Position numbers and translations under genes: made by a program
The notes under the pieces: generated by a model
The model's input: the letters and a program-made list of their open reading frames with translations, nothing else
Told to the model about the DNA's origin: nothing
The model's database searches: none
Assembly: GCA_919902475.1 (NCBI GenBank)
Contig: CAKKRA010000197.1
Span: 1-7,929, forward strand
Length of the DNA: 7,929 nucleotides
Direction of reading: 5' to 3'
Source: Nitrospiria bacterium
Lineage (GTDB): Bacteria; Nitrospirota; CAKKRA01; 9FT-COMBO-42-15
Shown here: positions 1 to 5,713 of the stretch, piece after piece
How positions within the stretch are numbered: position 1 is the first letter of the stretch
Layout of the letters: the number at the start of each line of letters is the position of its first letter

Positions 1-51
1 ACAGGTCTTGCAGCCTGTGCATTTATATTTATGGGCTAATATCATTTTCAT
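1..51 (-). CDS. Partial ferredoxin-like 4Fe-4S protein (N-terminus only)
   Basis: An ATG at 51-49 opens a frame that stays open to the window edge, giving 17 codons: MKMILAHKYKCTGCKTC. The CxxCxxC spacing (Cys 11, 14 and 17) right after a short N-terminal strand is the usual start of a bacterial [4Fe-4S] ferredoxin or of an electron-transfer subunit in the HycB/DmsB style. The ATG overlaps the rsmB stop (ATGA), so the two genes look translationally coupled. A second in-frame ATG at 45-43 is an alternative start. The rest of the gene lies outside the window, so the length and any fusion partner are unknown. The cysteine pattern supports an iron-sulfur protein and nothing narrower. Confidence 0.6.
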   Translation of the reverse strand, partial: MKMILAHKYKCTGCKTC

Positions 52-1397
52 AATCGTTTTTTCAACCTTACTGCAAAAAACCCGTCCATTCTATGATTGA
101 TTGGGCTTGTATGCAGAAACCCTTTTTCATCAACAAGCACCTTGCCTGTTTCAGGAAGATGCTGTTTAATATCATCTACCTTAAACTCCGGATGCCTTTC
201 CAAGAAGCCCTCAACAACATCCTCATTCTCTTCATTTTCAGTTGAGCATGTGCTGTAAACAAGGGTACCGCCGTCCTTAACATATCCTGAAAGATTTTCT
301 ATCAGTCTTTTTTGAATCTTCTGTGATTCAAAAATCAATTCCTCTTTCTTTTGCCATTTGCCTTCCGGATGCCTCCTTATAACTCCGAGTCCTGAACACG
401 GGGCATCAATGAGTATCTTATCAAATTTTTCTTTTGCTATGTCGCTGATATCCTTTGCAGCATCCTTTAAATATAGTTTTACAATGCCTATGCCGAGCCT
501 CTCGCAATTCTCTTTTAAAAGGTCAATGCCCTTCTTGTTTACATCAAGGGCAATAATCTCGCCTCTGTTTCCCATCAGCTCCGCAACATCCGTTGTCTTG
601 CCGCCAGGGGCTGCACAGGCATCTAAAATCTTTTCGCCAGGTTTTGGATCAAGTATCTGGCTTATCAATTGAGCTGCCTCATCCTGAACATAAAAAAGGC
701 CCTCTTTAAAAGCAGGGTTCTCAGAGATATTTGACACACCTTTTAATATCAGGCCATTTGATGATACTGAACAATCATCTATCCTGTCAATATCCTTTTT
801 GAGCTGCTCCTTTAATCCCTCTCTATCAATCTTTAATCTATTTGCCCTTATTGCAAAGGGAGGCGCTTCATTATTTAATCTGCAAAGCTCAATTGTTTTA
901 TCAATGCCGTATCTCTCTATCCATCTCTTAACAAGCCATGCAGGGTGTGAGTATCTTACAGAGATGAACTCTATCGGATGCTCCTCAGGCTCTGGATAAG
1001 GAATTTTATCCCTCTCCCTGTCAATATTTCTTAATACTGCATTTACAAAGCCTGATGACCTCTGTTCTTTTTCTTTAGCAAGTTTTACAGATTCGTTTAC
1101 TGCTGCTGATACAGGTACCTTGTCAAGAAATAAAAGCTGGTAAGCGCCGAGCCGCAAGATGTTTCGTATCAAGGCGCTGTTCTTTTTTATAGGCTTCTTT
1201 GTAAACCGCTCAATAATCCAGTCTAAAAGCCCCCTCTGCCTTAATACGCCATAGACAACCTCTGTAATAAATGCCCTGTCTAAAACAGAAAAGGAGGTCG
1301 TGTCAAAGACCTCCTTTAAAAGTTCATCTGCAAAACCGCCCTTTGTATCAAGCCTTAGAAGTATATTCAGGCCTGCCCTTCTTGCACCCTTTTCTAT
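48..1397 (-). CDS. rsmB: 16S rRNA (cytosine-967-C5) methyltransferase RsmB
   Basis: RsmB (Sun/Fmu) uses S-adenosylmethionine to methylate C967 of 16S rRNA in the cytoplasm. From residue 76 (the TTG at 1172) the protein shows the SAM motif DACAAPGGKT (about 259-268), the DAPCSG catalytic motif with Cys 334, and the YSTCS motif with Cys 384; two such cysteines are the RNA m5C methyltransferase signature. Translation upstream of the TTG continues with clear NusB-like RsmB sequence (ARRAGLNILLRL, then VLDRAFITEVVYGVLRQ), unbroken to a TAA at 1427-1425. That stretch has no in-frame ATG, GTG or TTG. I set the start at an ATA at 1397 because GGAG lies 8 nt upstream and this gives 449 residues, a normal family length. 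The conventional start at 1172 would discard about 75 homologous residues. An indel error near 1400-1411, where an out-of-frame ATG follows htpX, is the alternative. The function is secure and the start is not. Confidence 0.93.
   Translation of the reverse strand: MEKGARRAGLNILLRLDTKGGFADELLKEVFDTTSFSVLDRAFITEVVYGVLRQRGLLDWIIERFTKKPIKKNSALIRNILRLGAYQLLFLDKVPVSAAVNESVKLAKEKEQRSSGFVNAVLRNIDRERDKIPYPEPEEHPIEFISVRYSHPAWLVKRWIERYGIDKTIELCRLNNEAPPFAIRANRLKIDREGLKEQLKKDIDRIDDCSVSSNGLILKGVSNISENPAFKEGLFYVQDEAAQLISQILDPKPGEKILDACAAPGGKTTDVAELMGNRGEIIALDVNKKGIDLLKENCERLGIGIVKLYLKDAAKDISDIAKEKFDKILIDAPCSGLGVIRRHPEGKWQKKEELIFESQKIQKRLIENLSGYVKDGGTLVYSTCSTENEENEDVVEGFLERHPEFKVDDIKQHLPETGKVLVDEKGFLHTSPINHRMDGFFAVRLKKRL
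1290..1317. repeat. Perfect 10-bp inverted repeat inside rsmB with SD and anti-SD arms
   Basis: AAAGGAGGTC (1290-1299) and its exact complement GACCTCCTTT (1308-1317) flank an 8-nt loop. On the coding (minus) strand one arm reads as an ideal Shine-Dalgarno sequence and the other as the 3' end of 16S rRNA. It lies in the N-terminal coding part of rsmB. The pairing is direct observation; any role is unknown. Confidence 0.7.
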
Positions 1398-1426
1398 TTT
1401 TATATCTCCATTATGTTTATAGTTTT

Positions 1427-1439
1427 ACGGCAAGGCCGT
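1427..1439 (-). other. Small hairpin just after the htpX stop
   Basis: ACGGC (1427-1431) pairs with GCCGT (1435-1439) around a 3-nt loop, directly abutting the htpX stop at 1442-1440. No T-run follows in the direction of transcription, so it does not look like an intrinsic terminator. It could mark the htpX-rsmB junction in the mRNA. Confidence 0.3.
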
Positions 1440-2291
1440 TTATCTTATTCCTGTTATCATTGCCTCAAGCCTTTTGACTCTTTCCTCCATAGGCGGATGC
1501 GTGGAAAACAGCGACAAGACACCGCCGCCTCTCAATGGACTCACAATAAACATGTGGGATGTTGCTGGAGTTGCATCCATTGGTATCCGCTGTGAAGCAT
1601 TGTGCAGCTTTCTTAATGCATTTGCAAGTGATAACGGATTGCCATGTATCTTAGCGCCGCCTTCATCTGCTATATATTCCCTTGAACGGGATATAGCCAT
1701 CTGAATCAGCATTGCTGCAATAGGCGCAACAATTATCATCACAATGCCTGCAATCGGGCTTCCGCCCTCATCATCCCTGTCGCTTCTGCCGCCGAATATC
1801 ATTGCCCACTGAGCCATGTTTGCAAGCATGCTTATGGCGCCTGCCATTGTTGCTGCAATGGTGCCGATTAGGATGTCCCTGTGCTTGATATGTGCAAGCT
1901 CATGTCCAAGCACGCCTGATAACTCATCCTTATCTAATATATTTAATATCCCGCTTGTAACTGCCACTGCCGCATGATTTGGGTTCCTGCCTGTTGCAAA
2001 GGCATTTGGCGCTGGGTTGTCCATTATATATACCTTTGGCATGGGCAGATTTGCCTTCATTGTCAGATCACGGACAATCCTGAAAAGCTCTGGCGACTCC
2101 TGCTCAGTTACCTGTTTTGCTCCATACATTTTCAATACAATTTTGTCACTGAACCAGTACATGCCGAAGTTCATTATTGTTGCCATTGCAAAAGCCAGCA
2201 CTGCGCCGTTCTGGCCGCCTAATGCAGAGCCTGCAAAGACAACCAAAACAGTCAATGCAACCATTAAAATCATTGTTTTCATTGTATTCAT
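1440..2291 (-). CDS. htpX: HtpX, membrane-bound zinc metalloprotease
   Basis: HtpX is an M48-family inner-membrane protease that degrades misfolded membrane proteins alongside FtsH. With the ATG at 2291 the product has 283 residues, the usual length. Two hydrophobic segments open the protein (about 6-24 and 28-48), and two more lie at about 140-168 and 178-200. The zinc-binding HELAH motif is at 130-134, and the third ligand is probably Glu 205 in SRSREYIAD. The C-terminus has the family THPP..ERVKRL pattern. The start is chosen from the ribosome binding site: GGAGG at 2305-2301 is 9 nt from this ATG, whereas the longer TTG frame start at 2300 abuts the GGAGG and would have no spacer. A promoter-like pair lies just upstream, so it may be transcribed separately from def-fmt-DUF116. 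HtpX is not usually part of this cluster; its place between DUF116 and rsmB is likely lineage-specific. Confidence 0.95.
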   Translation of the reverse strand: MNTMKTMILMVALTVLVVFAGSALGGQNGAVLAFAMATIMNFGMYWFSDKIVLKMYGAKQVTEQESPELFRIVRDLTMKANLPMPKVYIMDNPAPNAFATGRNPNHAAVAVTSGILNILDKDELSGVLGHELAHIKHRDILIGTIAATMAGAISMLANMAQWAMIFGGRSDRDDEGGSPIAGIVMIIVAPIAAMLIQMAISRSREYIADEGGAKIHGNPLSLANALRKLHNASQRIPMDATPATSHMFIVSPLRGGGVLSLFSTHPPMEERVKRLEAMITGIR

Positions 2292-2300
2292 ATTTATCAA

Positions 2301-2305
2301 CCTCC
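2301..2305 (-). promoter_or_regulatory. Ribosome binding site fixing the htpX start
   Basis: GGAGG ends 9 nt before the ATG at 2291. The same motif directly abuts the upstream TTG at 2300, which rules that codon out as the start. Confidence 0.75.
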
Positions 2306-2310
2306 GTTAG

Positions 2311-2339
2311 TTTAAAAAAATACAAATTTCAAATTTCAA
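2311..2339 (-). promoter_or_regulatory. Possible sigma-70 promoter of htpX
   Basis: On the minus strand TTGAAA (2339-2334, 5 of 6 bases of the -35 consensus) and TTTAAA (2316-2311, 4 of 6 of the -10) are separated by exactly 17 nt, upstream of the htpX ribosome binding site. The region is a low-complexity A/T tract, so chance matches are easy. Confidence 0.3.
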
Positions 2340-2343
2340 ATTC
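2323..2343 (-). repeat. Three-copy AAATTTG tandem repeat upstream of htpX
   Basis: On the minus strand the 7-nt unit AAATTTG occurs twice, preceded by one variant copy GAATTTG. It overlaps the proposed htpX -35 element. It could be an UP-like A/T element or simple slippage. Confidence 0.5.
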
Positions 2344-2396
2344 AAAAATCAGACTAATAAATCTTACACCCCGTCCCCCTCCTTTTACTTCAATCA

Positions 2397-2432
2397 CCCT
2401 CACCCTAACCCTCTCCCATCAAGGGAGAGGGG
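2397..2432 (+). repeat. Palindromic intergenic repeat, copy A
   Basis: A tail CCCTCACCCTAA leads into a perfect 9-bp stem, CCCTCTCCC (2409-2417) with GGGAGAGGG (2423-2431), and loop ATCAA. It lies 14 nt past the DUF116 stop and about 110 bp before htpX. The same unit recurs near 5340, 5735 and 7890. In the direction of transcription no T-run follows the stem, so it is not a standard terminator, though it could stabilise a 3' end. Confidence 0.8.
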
Positions 2433-2445
2433 AGGATGTTTTTAT

Positions 2446-3192
2446 TTATTTTATAAAATGCAATATAGCCTTTTCTACTGCAGCCACATCTACAGTTGTA
2501 TTTATACAGTATCCGTATGGCCTTTCATTTGGTATTGCAATAACAGGCAATGGATATATCTCCTTTAAACCCATTGCAAGTTCTTTTTCACATGCCACTG
2601 CAACCACTGCCTCCGGCCTTTTTTCCTTAATCAGCTTCTTTGCCAAGCCGCCGCCTGTTGCTACAGATATCTGAAGGTTATACCGCTTTGATAAGGCATC
2701 AAGATTCTTTATCTCGCATTTTCCGCACTGGGCGCAATTATGTATATCGCCTGTTATCTTTACCTTACATTCGTCATACTGTATGCAGTGGGGCAAAAGC
2801 ACAAGAAGCCTGTCAATAGACATCTTCCTCTGCTTTGACATTACAAGCTGGTTATTTAAATCAGCAAATGCGCCGTTTATCTCCTCCTTTGAAATCTTGA
2901 ATATGCCTCCTATCATTACAATAATAGGATAGAGCATCTTCATTACAATTCCCCTCAGCCTCTGTGCAAAGGCAATCTCTTTGCCGCTTATTATTCCATA
3001 GGTCAATATCCCTGTGCCTAAGAATAGCATTGCCAACAATACAATTACAGCGATAAATCCAAGTTTAGGCAGAAATGGATGAATATTTACAAGCCCTATT
3101 GCTGGTATCAGCCAAAGCAGAAATATTATTGTGCCAATCAGAATGATTGACGCTATAGTAAGTACTGCAAAAATCGTTTTTCTGCTCTTCAT
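2446..3192 (-). CDS. DUF116 family membrane protein with cysteine cluster
   Basis: A 248-residue protein whose function is not established. Two hydrophobic segments at about 8-30 and 44-69 anchor it in the membrane. The rest is a cytoplasmic DUF116 domain with conserved cysteines: HCIQYDEC (Cys 136 and 142), then CAQCGKC (Cys 153, 156, 159), and further Cys at 201 and 229. The CxxCxxC group suggests metal or iron-sulfur binding, which is inference. Its ATG follows the fmt TAA with no intervening base, and only a weak Shine-Dalgarno is visible, so translational coupling to fmt is likely. DUF116 genes next to fmt and rsmB are common in Desulfobacterota and related anaerobes, so the link to the translation cluster is conserved even though its job is not known. 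Confidence 0.85.
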   Translation of the reverse strand: MKSRKTIFAVLTIASIILIGTIIFLLWLIPAIGLVNIHPFLPKLGFIAVIVLLAMLFLGTGILTYGIISGKEIAFAQRLRGIVMKMLYPIIVMIGGIFKISKEEINGAFADLNNQLVMSKQRKMSIDRLLVLLPHCIQYDECKVKITGDIHNCAQCGKCEIKNLDALSKRYNLQISVATGGGLAKKLIKEKRPEAVVAVACEKELAMGLKEIYPLPVIAIPNERPYGYCINTTVDVAAVEKAILHFIK

Positions 3193-4122
3193 TTATTTGC
3201 CGAGTATAACACCCGCCTCTACCTTATGTCCTCTTAAAAACTCTGATACAGGCATCCTCTTTTTATTAGCAGGCTGTATCTCTATAATAGAGATGACGCT
3301 GTCTTTTGATGCAACATCTATCCTGTCCTTGTCTGCTGCCAATATCTCGCCCGAATGGCCTTTTCTGGCATCAACATGCCTTACCCTCCAGACCTTCCAC
3401 AATTCACCTTTACAATATGTAAATGCGCCGGGCCACGGGTCCATTCCCCGAACCATATTATATATATCTTCTGCCCCTTTTGTCCAGTCTATTTGGCCGT
3501 CCTCTTTTTTAAGCATTGGCGCATAACTCGCTTTGCTGTTATCCTGAGGAATTGCTTTAATCTCTCCCTTTTCAATAGCATTTAATCCTTCAATTAAAAG
3601 CCCTGCCCCGATCTTTGATAACTTGTTTGTGAGCGTCTCTGCTGTATCTTCTTTGGTTATCTCTATCCCTTTTTGAAGAAGGATGCCGCCTGTGTCAAGT
3701 CCTTCATCCATCTGCATAATAGTGATGCCTGTCTCTTTTTCACCATTAATAATTGCCCAGTTAATTGGCGCAGCGCCACGGTATTTTGGAAGAAGCGATG
3801 CATGGACATTTATACATCCGTATCTGGGAAGCTGGATAATATCTTTAGGAAGTATCTTTCCATAGGCTGCAACAACTATAATATCAGGGTTTATTTCTTT
3901 TAAGGCATTTAAAAATGCCTCATCCTTTAATCTTTCCGGCTGTAATATCTTTACTCCTGAATTTAAAGCCAAAACCTTTATTGGCGGAGGAGTCAGTCTT
4001 TTGCCTCTGCCGCTCGGCTTGTCAGGCTGTGTTACTACAGCCGTAATCTCCTTTTTAGAATTAAGCAACGCTTTTAGGCTTGGAACTGCAAACTCTGGAG
4101 TACCCATGAATACTATCTTCAT
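3193..4122 (-). CDS. fmt: Methionyl-tRNA formyltransferase
   Basis: Transfers a formyl group from 10-formyltetrahydrofolate to methionyl-initiator tRNA, the first step of bacterial translation initiation. The 309 residues match the family length. The N-terminal catalytic domain starts MKIVFMGTPEFAVPSL. The active-site triad is present: Asn 105 and His 107 in CINVHASLLP, and Asp 143 in MDEGLDTGG. The loop SLLPKYRGAAPI that binds the folate follows His 107. The C-terminal tRNA-binding OB-like domain runs from about 205, with IDWTK and the MDPWPGAFT motif. The ATG shares one base with the def stop (TAATG), the classic def-fmt coupling, and the Shine-Dalgarno AGGA lies inside the end of def. No disruption is visible. 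Confidence 0.97.
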   Translation of the reverse strand: MKIVFMGTPEFAVPSLKALLNSKKEITAVVTQPDKPSGRGKRLTPPPIKVLALNSGVKILQPERLKDEAFLNALKEINPDIIVVAAYGKILPKDIIQLPRYGCINVHASLLPKYRGAAPINWAIINGEKETGITIMQMDEGLDTGGILLQKGIEITKEDTAETLTNKLSKIGAGLLIEGLNAIEKGEIKAIPQDNSKASYAPMLKKEDGQIDWTKGAEDIYNMVRGMDPWPGAFTYCKGELWKVWRVRHVDARKGHSGEILAADKDRIDVASKDSVISIIEIQPANKKRMPVSEFLRGHKVEAGVILGK

Positions 4123-4649
4123 TATTCCTGCGCAGCCTGTTCTTTTGATTCTATTTTCTGTTTCTTGGAAAAACGCCTTTTAAATATATTTCGTTTTAAT
4201 ATGCTTATTCTATCAATAAGAAGTGTGCCCTCTAAATGATCTATCTCATGCTGGATTACCCTTGCAAGAAAACCTGATGCCTCAATGGTTATAGGCTGGC
4301 CATTTCTGTCTAAGCCGGTTACCTTTACCTGCTCAGACCTTTTAATCTCTGCCTCAAATCCCGGGACACTAAGACAGCCCTCTTTCATTATGACCTCTCC
4401 ATTTTTTTCTATGACCTCTGGATTTATCAGCACAGTAAGCCGGCCCTCTTCCTCTTTTACAGATGAATCAAATACAGCAAGCCTTATTGAATGGCCTACC
4501 TGAGGCGCTGCAAGGCCTGCCCCAGGCGCAGAATACATGGTCTCAATCATATCATCTATTAATTTCTGCAGTTCCTGATCAATATTCTTAACCCTCTTTG
4601 CCTTTTTAGTTAGTATTGGCTCAGGGTATTTTTTAATCTCTAATATCAT
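4122..4649 (-). CDS. def: Peptide deformylase
   Basis: Removes the formyl group from the N-terminal methionine of nascent proteins, using a metal ion, usually Fe2+, in the cytoplasm. The 175 residues carry all three family motifs: GAGLAAPQ (43-50), EGCLS (90-94, metal ligand Cys 92) and HEIDH (134-138, two His ligands and catalytic Glu 135). The basic C-terminal tail (about 152-175) is longer than the core needs, which is common. GAGGA sits about 5 nt before the ATG. It is the first gene of the def-fmt-DUF116 set, and its 5' leader carries an 11-bp hairpin ending 14 nt before the start codon, which might affect translation. Confidence 0.97.
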   Translation of the reverse strand: MILEIKKYPEPILTKKAKRVKNIDQELQKLIDDMIETMYSAPGAGLAAPQVGHSIRLAVFDSSVKEEEGRLTVLINPEVIEKNGEVIMKEGCLSVPGFEAEIKRSEQVKVTGLDRNGQPITIEASGFLARVIQHEIDHLEGTLLIDRISILKRNIFKRRFSKKQKIESKEQAAQE

Positions 4650-4660
4650 TAAAATCCTCT

Positions 4661-4805
4661 AACAGGCTGTTGAAAAAGTCTTCAACAGCCTTGATTACAC
4701 AGATTAGGAAAAATGATTACACAGATTTTTCAAGGAGTTTTAATCTGTGTAATCTTGTCTTTTATCGGTGTAATCAGAGATTGTTGGGTTTTTCAACAAG
4801 CTCCT
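4661..4805. repeat. MITE-like composite palindromic element, about 145 bp
   Basis: The ends are near-inverted copies: TGTTGAAAAA (4668-4677) and TTTTTCAACA (4789-4798). Just inside the left end AGGCTGTTGAA (4664-4674) pairs with TTCAACAGCCT (4681-4691). Internally GATTACACAGATT occurs twice in direct orientation (4693-4705, 4715-4727) and once inverted as AATCTGTGTAATC (4742-4754), and a partial inverted copy starts near 4769. The whole can fold as one long stem. There is no ORF inside. Nested ends plus size suggest a non-autonomous mobile repeat, but I see no target-site duplication. Confidence 0.7.
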
Positions 4806-4807
4806 AA

Positions 4808-4857
4808 ATAAAATAACTGCTCAGATAGAACGGCTATCCTGATGCAACTTATTTTAT
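4808..4857. repeat. 50-bp imperfect palindrome (possible structured RNA or cruciform)
   Basis: Outer arms ATAAAATAA (4808-4816) and TTATTTTAT (4849-4857) are perfect complements. Inside them TGC pairs with GCA, TCA with TGA, and GATAG with CTATC around loop AACGG, with only single-base bulges, giving about 20 pairs in all. It lies between arsR and def, and no coding frame explains it. Confidence 0.6.
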
Positions 4858-4878
4858 CATTTTTAAAGAAGGCAAATC

Positions 4879-4902
4879 AAGGGCGTATTGCAAAACGCCC
4901 TT
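4879..4902. repeat. GGGCGT-type palindrome downstream of arsR
   Basis: AAGGGCGT (4879-4886) and ACGCCCTT (4895-4902) form a perfect 8-bp stem with an 8-nt loop, starting 6 nt after the arsR stop. Similar GGGCGTATTGCA palindromes are dispersed repeats in many bacterial genomes. On the minus strand a T-poor GATTTGCC follows, so a terminator role is possible but not canonical. Confidence 0.6.
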
Positions 4903-4907
4903 ACAAT

Positions 4908-5288
4908 CTATTTTTCCTCCACATGCTTAAGCCCTTCCTTAAAAAGGCTTTCAATATGCTCATCATCAAGGGTGTAATATGCCATCTTGCCGTCCTTCCT
5001 GTACTTCACAAGCCGCATATTTCTGAGAACCCTTAACTGATGCGATACAGCAGAATCGGAGAACCCAAGCAAGGCTGCAATGTCGCATACGCACAGCTCT
5101 GCCTGAGAAAGAACATAAATTATTTTTAGCCTTGTTGAATCGCCGAGCACCTTAAAGGACTCTGCCAATTGGCTGATAGTGCTGTCAGGCTTCAGCTTTT
5201 TTCTGACCTCCTCAACCTTCTTTCTGTTTACAAAGGTCACTTCACAGGTGCCGGGTTTTGTTTCATTTGTTTTTAATAATACTGGCAA
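4908..5288 (-). CDS. ArsR/SmtB-family metal-responsive repressor (CadC/SmtB-like)
   Basis: A 126-residue winged-helix repressor that in its family leaves DNA when it binds Zn, Cd or Pb. The alpha-3 motif ELCVCD (64-69) holds Cys 66 and 68. The recognition helix region is SDSAVSHQLRVLRN (77-90) and the wing follows near 97-106. The alpha-5 site DxHx10HxxE is complete: Asp 109, His 111, His 122, Glu 125. The N-terminus TCEV resembles the CadC start, but only Cys 15 is present and the second CadC cysteine is replaced by Phe. The start is TTG, chosen because AAGGAGG (5302-5296) lies 7 nt upstream and no better start fits. It follows the ATPase and the DUF559 gene, so it most likely controls the metal ATPase unit. 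Zn or Cd sensing is inferred from the alpha-5 and alpha-3 sites. Confidence 0.92.
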   Translation of the reverse strand: MPVLLKTNETKPGTCEVTFVNRKKVEEVRKKLKPDSTISQLAESFKVLGDSTRLKIIYVLSQAELCVCDIAALLGFSDSAVSHQLRVLRNMRLVKYRKDGKMAYYTLDDEHIESLFKEGLKHVEEK

Positions 5289-5295
5289 GGTGTTG

Positions 5296-5302
5296 CCTCC
5301 TT
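5296..5302 (-). promoter_or_regulatory. Strong ribosome binding site for the TTG start of arsR
   Basis: AAGGAGG is a near-perfect match to the 16S rRNA 3' end and sits 7 nt before the TTG at 5288. It is the main reason to accept the non-ATG start. Confidence 0.8.
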
Positions 5303-5321
5303 CTTATCTTTATTCTTTTTT

Positions 5322-5358
5322 CCTTCTCCCCTTTGGGGAGAAGGTTAGGTTGAGGGGG
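5322..5358 (-). repeat. Palindromic intergenic repeat, copy B (inverted)
   Basis: A perfect 10-bp stem, CCTTCTCCCC (5322-5331) with GGGGAGAAGG (5335-5344), and a TTT loop, followed by the conserved tail (GGTTAGGTTGAGGGGG). Its orientation is opposite to the other copies, so its tail points into the DUF559 gene. The DUF559 stop codon TAA (5347-5345) is part of this tail. Confidence 0.8.
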
Positions 5359-5713
5359 TCTTTATTTTGTTTTTCTCTATAGTCTTTAAAATTATTTCAC
5401 ATACCCCTTCAATATTATTTAATATTTCATTGTCGTTAAATCTTAGTATTTGTATTCCCAACTGAGATAGTTTTTGTGCTCTTATTTCATCTTTTTGTCT
5501 GCCTTTATCTTCATAATGCTGTCCGCCATCTGCCTCAATGCAAAGCTTATGTTCAGGAGAATAGAAATCCAATATATATCTGTCAACAGAAAATTGCCTT
5601 CTGAATTTTATGCCATTAAGCTGACGGCTTCGCAATATTCTCCAGAGTTTATTTTCAGCATCTGTTTGGTTTTTTCTAAGGTTTCGGCATTTGTCAATGT
5701 TATTCCGCTTCAT
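5345..5713 (-). CDS. DUF559 endonuclease-domain protein (Vsr-like)
   Basis: A 122-residue single-domain protein of the DUF559 family, structurally related to the very-short-patch-repair (Vsr) nuclease and the PD-(D/E)XK fold. The family pattern is complete: NLRKNQTDAENKLWRILR (11-28), then RRQFSVDRYILDFYSP with Asp 49, then CIEADGGQH with Glu 60, Asp 62 and His 66. Nuclease activity is expected from the fold; the substrate and biological role of DUF559 proteins are not established. The gene is bracketed by inverted palindromic repeats: the Shine-Dalgarno GAGGGG just before the ATG belongs to copy C and the stop codon to copy B, so the last residues (TPST) are encoded by repeat sequence. It sits between an ATPase and its likely regulator, with no functional tie to metals, which suggests insertion. 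Confidence 0.88.
   Translation of the reverse strand: MKRNNIDKCRNLRKNQTDAENKLWRILRSRQLNGIKFRRQFSVDRYILDFYSPEHKLCIEADGGQHYEDKGRQKDEIRAQKLSQLGIQILRFNDNEILNNIEGVCEIILKTIEKNKIKTPST

Noticed and set aside
2409..2431. Copy A hairpin as a rho-independent terminator of the DUF116 transcript
   Set aside because: In the minus direction the stem is followed by TTAGGGTGAGGG, not a T-run.
2177..2674. A 165-codon plus-strand frame crossing the htpX-DUF116 spacer
   Set aside because: It is antisense to htpX and DUF116 and reads the palindromic repeat as LTLTLSHQGRGE; it has no family resemblance and no ribosome binding site I could support.
4663..4740. A sigma-70 promoter for def on the minus strand inside the MITE-like element
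   Set aside because: TTGAAA occurs, but no acceptable -10 lies at 16-18 nt, so I did not list it.
4661..4907. A CRISPR array, because of the repeated GATTACACAGATT units
   Set aside because: The units are 13 bp, in both orientations, at uneven spacing, and no cas gene is present.
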